From positions 186,001 to 250,000 of the forward strand of contig OOIN01000048.1 in NCBI GenBank assembly GCA_900323505.1: 64,000 nt of DNA, in the 5' to 3' direction. Shown here one piece after another: positions 1 to 8,171 of this stretch; position 1 is the first letter of the stretch; every line of letters starts with the position of its first letter. The stretch is from Ustilago trichophora (Eukaryota > Basidiomycota > Ustilaginomycetes > Ustilaginales > Ustilaginaceae). Made by a program: the position numbers and the translations under genes. The notes beneath the pieces were generated by a model that did not search any database, was not told where the DNA came from, and saw nothing but the letters and a program-made list of their open reading frames with translations.

Positions 1-171
1 GCCCTCGACGGGAGCGGCGTTGGGGAGGAGAAGAGTGGGAGCAACGCCGTCCTCAAAGGTGAGAGTAATGGACTGAGCAGGGTCGGCAACATTGACGAGT
101 TTGGCGAGAGCAATAGGTGCGAGAGGCGCGACCTTTGCCTGAGGGTCGAGCTTGAGCGTAGGAGAAGCCAT
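1..171 (-). CDS. 5' end of an unidentified gene (partial)
   Basis: The reading frame starts at an ATG whose first base is 171 on the complementary strand and runs open off the left edge: 57 codons with no stop. The N-terminus begins MASPTLKLDPQAKV and continues with Ala/Pro/Leu-rich and hydrophobic residues (IALAKLVN, then ITLTFEDG). It lies divergent from SmD2 with about 430 bp between the two starts, consistent with a shared promoter. I do not recognise it with certainty. The pattern weakly resembles the GST-like N-terminal domain of cytosolic glutamyl-tRNA synthetase, but 57 residues are too few to decide. No intron or targeting signal is obvious. Confidence 0.55.
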   Translation of the reverse strand, partial: MASPTLKLDPQAKVAPLAPIALAKLVNVADPAQSITLTFEDGVAPTLLLPNAAPVEG

Positions 172-601
172 GACTGTAGTCACTCTACTCCAAGGATCAA
201 GAAAGGTTGAGATGGTGTGGTGGAGAGGAATCAAGAGGTTGGCTGGTGTCACATGGATAAAGCTCTCGACGCACTTTTTTGCGAAGAAAAGGCCAGGTCT
301 GTCACATTTTCAAGAAGGAGGAAAAAGATTCATTGAGATCAATTAGGCGTGAAGTGAAGCCTATAGGGAACATCATTCATTTCTGCTTTTAATGCCTTTT
401 TCCTCGAGTCAGAGCCGTGGGTGCTTTGAGTGAAATGCACAAATCGGAACCGAATTTGGCTCAAATGTTGCCTGCTCCACGCGCCCTTTTGTGACTTCTT
501 TGACATGTATGTCGTCCATGCTGCCTACTTCCTTCCACCACCATATCGACCCTTTGGCACCCTGATCCTCGGAATCGCTACGGTCTCAGAACGCATACAT
601 A

Positions 602-1050
602 ATGAGGTAAGTAGTCTCTCTCCGATCTCACGCTATATTCCAGCGCTATTTCGCGTCGCAAGCGACATCGATGCTAACCATTTGAACTCCCTTCTGTCCG
701 TCCCCTTCGCTCTGCGCAGCCAATACGTCAACGTTCCAAAGTCCGAACTGGACCAATCTCAAATCCGAGAGCTCGAGCAGTACGAGATCTCTCAGGGCCC
801 CCTCTCCGTCCTCCAACAATCCGTCCGTAACCACACTCAGATCCTCATCGCCCTCCGCAACAACAAGAAGCTTCTTGCGCGAGTCAAAGCGTTCGACCGC
901 CACTCCAACATGGTCCTCGAAAACGTCAAGGAGATGTGGACAGAAGTACCAAAGGGCAAGGGCAAGAAGCCGGTCAACAAGGACCGCTTCATCTCAAAAA
1001 TGTTCCTGCGCGGTGATTCTGTCGTCCTCGTGCTCAGGAACACCGCTTGA
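602..1050 (+). CDS. SMD2: Small nuclear ribonucleoprotein Sm D2
   Basis: SmD2 is one of the seven Sm core proteins that form the ring on U1, U2, U4 and U5 snRNAs. The model is join(602..606,720..1050), giving 111 residues, close to the usual 110-118. Exon 2 encodes [15 protein letters not shown], then the Sm1 motif ([20 protein letters not shown]) and the Sm2 motif ending [13 protein letters not shown], almost colinear with human SmD2. The first exon is only ATGAG; the 113-nt intron has donor GTAAGT at 607, branch point CTAAC near 674-678 and acceptor CAG ending at 719. Splicing gives M-S-Q-Y-V-N-V-P-K. The stretch upstream of the branch point is open in the exon 2 frame but has no homology, so I prefer the spliced start. 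Family identity is very strong; the micro-exon is inference from splice signals. Confidence 0.95.
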
Positions 1051-2382
1051 AGCAAGAACCTCAGCCAAAACCTTCCGACTGCTCAGCCGACAGATACCCA
1101 CTCTTTTCCTTTCCACACATCGGCCGCGGCTTGGACGGGGCGGCAATGCCACACGAAGCTGGCGTCTCGCAAGCACAGAACAGGCGCGAGAGCAGCGCCT
1201 TCTTTTCACCAACAAGAGCCACAGCAACGAACAACCATTGTATCACTGTATCACTACTGCAATCCCATCGACGTAATCGTTCATCTCTGGTCGTGACTCG
1301 GAAGTTGTTGAGGCTTCTGCGCGTTACGTGCATCGTCATCAGGTCTCCGACCACGACAACCACCAAAATGAAACCTCAGGTCCGGCAACAATGACTCCCT
1401 TTTGCCTCCTGAACACAAATCCCACCGTGCGCTCACCTTCTCCGTTGTCGATACGCTTGCCCTTTGTCCGAAAGTTAGGAACACCGCCATGGTGGCTCAA
1501 AAATGCTTCGGCTCTGCGGACCGGCAAGCTTGTCGTTCCCACCATCCAGTGCAGGAGTCGGAGATGTTTTCGTCATCCAACTTCATCTCATCCCACGCCC
1601 GCCATCGCTACCCACCTTTCTGGTCCGGCGTACATTCGCCCCGACATACCACTATCTTGCTGTACGTGAGCGACTCAAAAGTACCGAGGTCAGGTAGACC
1701 TTGTGTTGCATCGCAATGTCACGGGGTTCTCCTCCTCTTGGTGGGTTCACACGACGGGCGGGGACGAACACCGCTGTAGCCCGTGCTATCGGAAAAAAAA
1801 AGTCGCGACATGCCACGCTGTGCTGTGGTTACTTCACAGCCTTCGGATGATGAGATGGGGTGACTAGTGGCACTTCCACTTCCAGTTCCAGTGCCAGCGC
1901 CACGCCTCTGACCCACCATACTGGCTTCGTGGCAGCGCAGTCATTGTCGTCATTTCTTCATCCGCAAAGCCTTTGTTGACCAAGTTTTTCACACGTTTCA
2001 ACCAGGATCCTACCCTTGTCCTCCCCTTTTCTCCTTTCTCTGTCTGTAAGTGTGTGAGTACTGTATGCAGAAGTGTGCCTTGCAGGACGCCCTGTTCCAT
2101 CTCAAGCAACCAAGCGTTGGCTTCATCAGTGTGCACCCACCCACTATCTGCCTCGAGCAGCTCGTCCTCCTAGCTGCATGCGTTTCGTTTTCGCGAAAGA
2201 GGGAAAAAAGGATATATACACCCCCCACTTGATCGCTTTCACCCCAGAAACAAGCAGGTAGAGTTCCACTCACATCGCCTCTCCAACACACTCACACACA
2301 CCATCTCTCTCGGGCTGGACTCGACAAGCAAATTTTCAATCAAGTAATACATCGTCTTCGCAGGACGACTCGACGAGGCAGC
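1051..2382. other. Gene-free region upstream of the secreted repeat protein
   Basis: About 1.3 kb holds the 3' flank of SmD2 and the presumed promoter and leader of the gene at 2383. Short overlapping open frames of 60-130 codons occur on both strands, but none shows a recognisable domain or a credible start and stop arrangement. The leader-proximal part is CT-rich. One TACTGTA 7-mer sits near 2059 and a TATA-like run near 2213. Confidence 0.6.
2211..2220 (+). promoter_or_regulatory. Candidate TATA box of the secreted repeat protein gene
   Basis: The sequence GATATATACA lies about 165 bases before the ATG at 2383 and is followed by a C/T-rich, CACA-containing leader. Position and orientation suit a core promoter for the plus-strand gene. 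No transcript data support it here. Confidence 0.4.
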
Positions 2383-4965
2383 ATGGCTCCCGACTCGAAG
2401 CGCGGCGGGGGCCTTTGCTCTCGTCCGCTAGCGAGGAGGATGCTCTTTGCCATCATGGTCGTCGTCCTCGGCGCTGTGGTTGGCGGTTCGCCCTTGCCGA
2501 AAATCCCTGACGATGGCGGCATGAGAATACCTGGTTATGGTGAGCCTTCTACCCCCTTTTCTTGTCTTTCGCACATAAAGCGCAGTTTGCTGACGAGATA
2601 CCGCTTCTTTGTCTTCACTTGTACAGCTGGAGACGATGCTCCGCGTGGTAATCCCCTGCCCCATCATCCTCATGAGAATGATGCAGCTGCCAATCGTCTG
2701 GCTCGCCGTTTCGAGAGCGTTTACACTGGCGACAGCGCTGCTCCCAACCTCGCTCGCCGCGCAGAAAATCATGCCGGCGGTCGAGACACCATGGAAGAGC
2801 ACTACAAGCGTTCGCTCGGCATCGCGCATGATGTTGGCTCTCCCGACCTTCGTCGCCGCAGAGGAATACGACCGCCTGCGACCAATCCCTATCACCCTCC
2901 CGGCGAGAGCCCCGGCCCGCCCGGAAATCCTCCCATTTTGCGCCGCGACACTACAAACGATGCGACGAGGGATCATTATGTTCACGAGGATGGTGGTCGC
3001 AGTGGTGGCCAACTCTATCGTCGCAGCGGATCGCCTGGTGGCGACGAATTCATAGGCTTCCACGACCAGCAGCATAGGGCTCGCGATAATGGTGCTCCCG
3101 GGCGCGGTTCTCTCACTCGCCGTGACATCTCGGCCACGGGTAGTTTTGAAGAGGAGGCCCTCCTCGTGCGACGCAATCAGAACGATGACTACCCTGGCAT
3201 CGAACCCTCTCCCCCCGAAAACGATCCTCCTGGAATTGGCGGTGGTAAATCTGCTCACAACCACGTTCATCGCCGAAATGAGGGTGAAAACCGCAATCCC
3301 GAAGCCGCGCAGTCTTTTGGCAAACTCGTCCGCCGTGAATGGCTGGGCCAGAATCTCGGATCAAACGGGTCTGGTGGTGGCGCTCAAGGTCCTGGTGGTC
3401 CTGGACAAGGACAAGATCCTCGTCACGGTAAACGTTCCAAGCTCTACCGCCGCGAAAGGGATCACGGGCTCAAGCTTCCTTCGGAGCACGATCTGCTTGG
3501 CGACGCTGACGCGCCTGGCCCGCTCTTCCGTCGAGACCATGATGACCCCCACACATGGTCAAGAAAGGAGTGGGAGCGTTATGATCGTGAACGTCGTGAG
3601 AAAGAGGCCAAAGAGAACTGGACCCCTGCCGTACCCGTTGACCCCCACAGCGGGGTGCATGGCAAGCCGCTTGTTCGACGTGATTCAGGCGATGACATGA
3701 CTTCCGACACGCCCGAGCTCTACCCCCGCGACGTGCTCAACGAAGAAGGGAAGAGAGTAGAGCTGTCAGAGCGAAAGTTCGACCCTAACGACCATGATCC
3801 GGTACCTCTTCCTGATCCTTACCCCCCCTTGCCTCCACCGCCTCAACCGAAGAATGGTGGCCACCATCATCCCCCAGCCAAAGAACAGCCTTTACACCGC
3901 CGCGATCAACTGCATTCTGACGGCATTCCTTATCCTCAGCCGCCTCATTCTGTTGCTTATCCTGTTCCTGGACATCCACATGCTGCCGGAAGGAAGCTTC
4001 TCCACCGCCGCGACGTGGTCAACGATTGGGAGAAGGAAGAGGAGCTGTTCAAGCGTGTACCTGACCCTAAATACGATGATCTGAGACCTGATCCTCAGGT
4101 GCCTTGGTATCACGGTCCACCCCGAAAACCTCCTGCTGCCGAACGACAGCCTCTTCGCCGCCGCTACGTGATAAACGATTGGGAGAAGGAGGAGGAGCTG
4201 TTCAAGCGTAAGGATAATACTTTCACCCCTAATCCTCACGATATCACCCCTGGTCCTTCTACTTTGAACCCACCTGAAAACAAGCCTTGGTACGAGCATT
4301 ACAAACATCAGCCACCTGCTGCAGAACAAAAGCCTCTCCACCGCCGCGATGTCATCGACCAGAAGATGGGAAGAGAGGCTCTGTACAAGCGCGACGACGG
4401 TTTTGGACAAGGTACCGGGGAGCCTCTCACTCACGATCCCTGGTATGGACGTGGATCGCTAGTGGCTCAAAGCAAGATGCATGCCGAAGAGCATTTGCAA
4501 AAACGTCAGCGCGAAGCTCACTACCCCTTGGGTAAGCTTCTGCCTCCTCTTACCGGAGTGCCTGGGCATCCCCATTTGCCATATCGAGGCGAGATTCCTT
4601 CGGGGGGAGGTTTCTTGCACAGACGCGGTCTCGGAGACGGTGAGGGCGGTGAGCTCGACTGTCCTCCCGAAATGTATGGCTGCAATCCTCTTGCTTCGAT
4701 CGAGGCTCGTAGCGAGAGGTACGCCGCACCCAAACACATCCGCCGTGACGTCCTTGATGAGGCCGAGGTGCTTATGAATAAACGTCACGATCCGCCTTCT
4801 CGTCCTTCTCCTCACGGATGGGTCCCTCTTCCTCATCCTGATCCGGAATGGAAACCCTACATCGGCGGCGGCGGTGGTCCTGGTAGTGGTAATGGCGAGC
4901 CGGCCAATCCTGGATCAGGAGCCATGGCGAAGGATTGGCAGCTGAACCTGGCTATCCAGTTCTAA
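2383..4965 (+). CDS. Secreted Kex2-processed repeat protein (candidate multi-peptide precursor)
   Basis: The model is join(2383..2539,2627..4965), giving 831 residues. The 87-nt intron has donor GTGAGC, branch point CTGAC and acceptor ACAG. Residues about 19-36 form a hydrophobic signal peptide (MLFAIMVVVLGAVVGG) after basic residues. The rest is hydrophilic, Pro/Gly/His/Asp-rich and cut by about 26 dibasic sites, mostly L-x-R-R or L-F/Y-K-R, which are typical Kex2 sites. Cutting would release about 27 fragments, in the C-terminal half alternating short acidic peptides (two contain INDW/VNDW followed by EKEEELF) with long Pro-rich peptides ending PL. No catalytic domain is visible. Known smut precedents for Kex2-cut repeat proteins are the repellent Rep1 and Hum3 of Ustilago maydis; this could be a Rep1-like surface protein or a distinct peptide precursor. 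No tailoring-enzyme genes flank it. Secretion and dibasic repeats are seen; the role is not known. Confidence 0.85.
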   Translation: MAPDSKRGGGLCSRPLARRMLFAIMVVVLGAVVGGSPLPKIPDDGGMRIPGYGEPSTPFSCLSHIKRSLLTRYRFFVFTCTAGDDAPRGNPLPHHPHENDAAANRLARRFESVYTGDSAAPNLARRAENHAGGRDTMEEHYKRSLGIAHDVGSPDLRRRRGIRPPATNPYHPPGESPGPPGNPPILRRDTTNDATRDHYVHEDGGRSGGQLYRRSGSPGGDEFIGFHDQQHRARDNGAPGRGSLTRRDISATGSFEEEALLVRRNQNDDYPGIEPSPPENDPPGIGGGKSAHNHVHRRNEGENRNPEAAQSFGKLVRREWLGQNLGSNGSGGGAQGPGGPGQGQDPRHGKRSKLYRRERDHGLKLPSEHDLLGDADAPGPLFRRDHDDPHTWSRKEWERYDRERREKEAKENWTPAVPVDPHSGVHGKPLVRRDSGDDMTSDTPELYPRDVLNEEGKRVELSERKFDPNDHDPVPLPDPYPPLPPPPQPKNGGHHHPPAKEQPLHRRDQLHSDGIPYPQPPHSVAYPVPGHPHAAGRKLLHRRDVVNDWEKEEELFKRVPDPKYDDLRPDPQVPWYHGPPRKPPAAERQPLRRRYVINDWEKEEELFKRKDNTFTPNPHDITPGPSTLNPPENKPWYEHYKHQPPAAEQKPLHRRDVIDQKMGREALYKRDDGFGQGTGEPLTHDPWYGRGSLVAQSKMHAEEHLQKRQREAHYPLGKLLPPLTGVPGHPHLPYRGEIPSGGGFLHRRGLGDGEGGELDCPPEMYGCNPLASIEARSERYAAPKHIRRDVLDEAEVLMNKRHDPPSRPSPHGWVPLPHPDPEWKPYIGGGGGPGSGNGEPANPGSGAMAKDWQLNLAIQF

Positions 4966-5437
4966 ATCTTCTCCTCTTCTTCTCATCAAAGTCTACTTTG
5001 TCATTGAATTTGCTCGTCGGCTCTCAGTTCGAATGTCTCCTCTCTCGTTTCCTCTCATATTTTCTCTGTTTGGCTCTTGTCCGAACAAGTCTCTTCCGCA
5101 CACGTCTTCACGATCTTATCATGTCATATGCCCTTCTGCTTCCCTATGCTCATATGCTATCCGAATGCCTTTTCCCTCCTCATCACCCATCTATCGTTTG
5201 ACTGTCTGTGAAAGCGCCCGCAATAGAGAGAGAGGGGTATGTGACGACTTTTGTTTGATTTGCAAAGACTTTTCGTATGGACTACAAATTGCATCTACAA
5301 GAAGTTTGGAAATGTTGGTGCTTTGTCTTCCGAACCTTTTACGTCCTAGGCCCGAACAGACAGCAACGCTTCTAGCGTTCGATTCACGAGACCTCCTAGC
5401 TCAAATTGGAAATTGTTTCGCCGTGAACCTCAAAAGT
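4966..5437. other. Intergenic region between convergent genes
   Basis: This pyrimidine-rich stretch lies between the stops of the secreted repeat protein and the SUMO-like gene. Small open frames have no recognisable content. It is presumably two facing 3' UTRs. Confidence 0.6.
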
Positions 5438-6623
5438 CTAGAACCTAAAAGGTAGGCTACCACCGATCTGTTCGAGCATGACACTGGACAGTATGAATCA
5501 CCTGGTAAGCAACTTCTTCCTTTCAACCTTGTCTCGGAGAGCTGGTACTTACTCGATCTCATCGCCGTCTTCCAGGCCCATATCTGCATCGTGAAGCCCA
5601 ACATTAAATACAAGGACAAGTACTACATGTGTCAGCTCGACCAAGCAATCCAGACGATCAGGAAGATAGAAAAATAAAACCGGGGTACAAACTCTGCACA
5701 GTAGCGAAAGAATCATCTTCAGGTAACAGATTGCCGTGCTGAGAGATGAATCGAATGTTTCCAACGCTTGCCTGGTACCGGTCGGCGTAGGCTTTGAAGA
5801 TCTTGGAAAGTTTGGCTGCAAAATCGAACCCACAAGTTAGTTCCTCTTCTTTAATCTCACACTTTGGGGAGGGAAAGGACTTACTGGTGGGTCGACAGCG
5901 AAAGCAAGTGTCGTACCCATTGGCGTCTCGTAAGCTGAGCGTGATGTGTGGAGGAAGAGGAGGAGTGGAAGGAGGTGGAGAGGAAGTGGTGATGGGCAGG
6001 AGGATGTAGGGGTGTGATTGTTGGGCGTTGTTGGCTTCTGCCATCTCGACGTCTTCGGTGTTCTGGTTGAAGGTGATGGCATTGCTGTTGGTTGCAGCTT
6101 CGGGAATGTTGTTATTGTTGGCGACGGTGGTGGTAGCGGTAGAAACGGAGAAAGGCTCTTGAGAAGGCTGTTGTTCGCGCTCATGACGGCGGCTGAGCGG
6201 GGAATCCTCGTCATCATTGCATTCATTCATCGGCCACTCTTTCTTTTCCTGTCCTTGAGACCGGCCAGCATTGGCCGTACCCACATTCTCCACCTCCCTA
6301 TCCTCCTCTCCAACATCACCAGCTACCTTCCACCTCTCCCCTTCCATCCCTTCCACCCCCACCTGAGCCTTCGCCCCATCCCCACCAACACAAACCTGAC
6401 CAATTGATCCATCCCCGACATCACCCTGCACACCCACAACCCCCTCATCACCCCAAGCCCTCAAACTCATCTCCTCCGCAGCCTCCAAAACAGTCTTGAT
6501 ATTGGCATCGATAGCAATTTCATCACGCAGATCTTCAATCTCAGAAATCGGAGATTCTTCCCGAACCTCTTGTTCTTGCTCTCGCCTGGCGTTTCCGAGG
6601 GTGAGATGTCGAAAGTAGTCCAT
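5438..6623 (-). CDS. SUMO-like protein with a long acidic N-terminal extension and C-terminal diglycine
   Basis: The model is complement(join(5438..5483,5553..5583,5693..5815,5885..6623)), giving 312 residues. The first ~220 residues are acidic and low-complexity. The last ~90 form a SUMO/Rad60-type ubiquitin fold: HITLSLRDANGYDTCFRCRP, then KAYADRYQASVGNIRFI, then GNLLPEDDS, NMGLEDGDEIDVMLEQIGG and a short SLPFRF tail. The EDGDEIDxMLEQxGG ending matches fungal SUMO and would need a SUMO protease to expose the diglycine. Introns are 69, 109 and 69 nt, with donors GTAAGT, GTTTGT and GTAAGT; introns 1 and 2 show CTAAC and CTGAC branch points. Canonical SUMO is about 100 residues, so this is an elongated paralogue or a SUMO fusion. 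It may be conjugated to substrates, or act as a Rad60-like scaffold; Rad60/Esc2 proteins usually lack the diglycine. Domain assignment is firm; function is inferred. Confidence 0.8.
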
Positions 6624-8171
6624 ATTTTTTTTTTATCCTGTTTTTTTTGGGTTGTGATTGAGTTGAGGTGAAGGTCGGAGTTTAAGAAGCCGGATGTGGC
6701 GGGCGATGAAGAAATGAAAGCCGTTCGGTGCAAGTGTGATCTGAGGATGAGGTACGCTGGTGTGATCGGTGCTGGTGGTATTGGCGGGTAAACGAGGTCT
6801 TGTGTGTAGGAGAGTCTGATGGGAATACAATCTTCGAACGACTATCAAAGCCGAGAATGAGCTTGGCTTCTGATGTGGATCTCGAACCTTTTATGGCTCT
6901 AGTCGAACGGGGAAGCGTGTGAGCTCGAACAGCAACGCCTGAGTTAGAAGTGGGCCAGGGAGGCACGCTTGGCGACTGCAAAAGACGTGTTTGGAGGAGT
7001 GAAAGATGCTTGATCTTCCTCTGCTGATGGATATGATCAATACCCGCCTCTGAAGGAGGTCAAAGCCGATGAGCTTGACGAAGACGACAGCTGCGAAGGA
7101 GAAGAGGTTCGGATGCCTGACGCAATTCAGGAAGCTAGCATATAGCCAAATATCCTCAACAAGAAGTGTGGATAGCGCCAATTGGAATCCTGATGACTCT
7201 CGTCGTGAACGCCTTGGGATCTGCCAAGAAAGATCAAGGCGCTATGCGACTTCACGAATAGACTTGACTGTATCGAACAAGCTAGTTGGCTATGGGGATT
7301 TTGTAGAACGAAGGCTAGCAATCAAGTCAAGCGGAGAGTGTAACGGGGGTGCTTGATGGTATCGATCGAGTAAGACGGAGGATTGTTGACGATTCCCGAC
7401 AGTGTCGGCTGTGCTCTGAATTGAGGAAGCTAGATGGTATAAAAGGGTGATTGGAGATGTTTGCTCGCGAAGCTTTGACGTGGTTGAAGGGAAGCTTTTC
7501 TAAACGTCTGGTTCTCCTACGCCAGAAGGCACTTGCGGGTGATCAAAGACGATTCGCTATGCTTGGAAGGCACTCCTGAACCCGCGAGATTTCCAAATAC
7601 GATTGACCCCTTTTACAACTTGAACTATCGCTGTTGCCCTACTGAGAGACCTTGAAGGATCAGGAGAGGAGGGGCCGAGTATATATAGCCTCTTTCCCTC
7701 CTCATTAAACAGTCTCGATTTGATTGGCCATGCACTTGGTTGCCCGCATACTACACTGTACACTAAAACAGATAGTCTAGTTTCCGCATCTCCCACACAC
7801 CAGTCAGTCAAAAGCTCATTCCGCATCCTCATCATCTCCGAACACTTGCGGAGCATCAAATACCAACAACAACACAAAACCACACTCCAAAACTCTATCC
7901 TCACTCTGCAAACCGAAGATGGACACACACAAACTTTCATCCACTCCCAAACACCTCCGAAAACTGTCGCAACAGCTTCACCCTACACAGACTCAATGTG
8001 ATTGGACAAATGACACATCCCCCGATCCCTCTCAACACAAAACTCGCACAACTTCTTTTTTTTGGAACAGCACTTGACACATTTCATCCACTCGAATCGC
8101 TACCTGTGTATCAACTCAAACCAGCTGTGCTGTATGGTACAAACAGTAACCTTCCCCCTTCCCGTCTCTCT
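6624..8171. other. Gene-free region upstream of the SUMO-like gene
   Basis: About 1.5 kb lies between the start of the SUMO-like gene and the stop of dolichol kinase. Open frames here are under 130 codons, several start only with TTG, and none has recognisable domains. A TATATATA run lies at 7680-7687, far (about 1 kb) from the nearest start codon. The 6890-7400 part is less CT-biased than other upstream regions. Confidence 0.5.

Noticed and set aside
875..1394. Overlapping 115-133-codon plus-strand frames across and after SmD2
   Set aside because: They are out of frame with the conserved Sm protein or lie in its 3' flank, and have no recognisable content.
2428..3270. A 280-codon antisense frame over the secreted repeat protein
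   Set aside because: It has no recognisable domain and mirrors the biased codons of the plus-strand gene; the plus strand has a signal peptide and ordered dibasic repeats.
2383..4965. Interpretation of the Kex2 protein as a dikaritin-type RiPP precursor
   Set aside because: Predicted cores are diverse rather than near identical, and no UstY-like or other tailoring gene lies next to it.
7720..8001. A 93-codon plus-strand frame after a TATATATA run
   Set aside because: It begins with TTG; the nearest ATG is in another frame and stops after 16 codons. No domain is seen.
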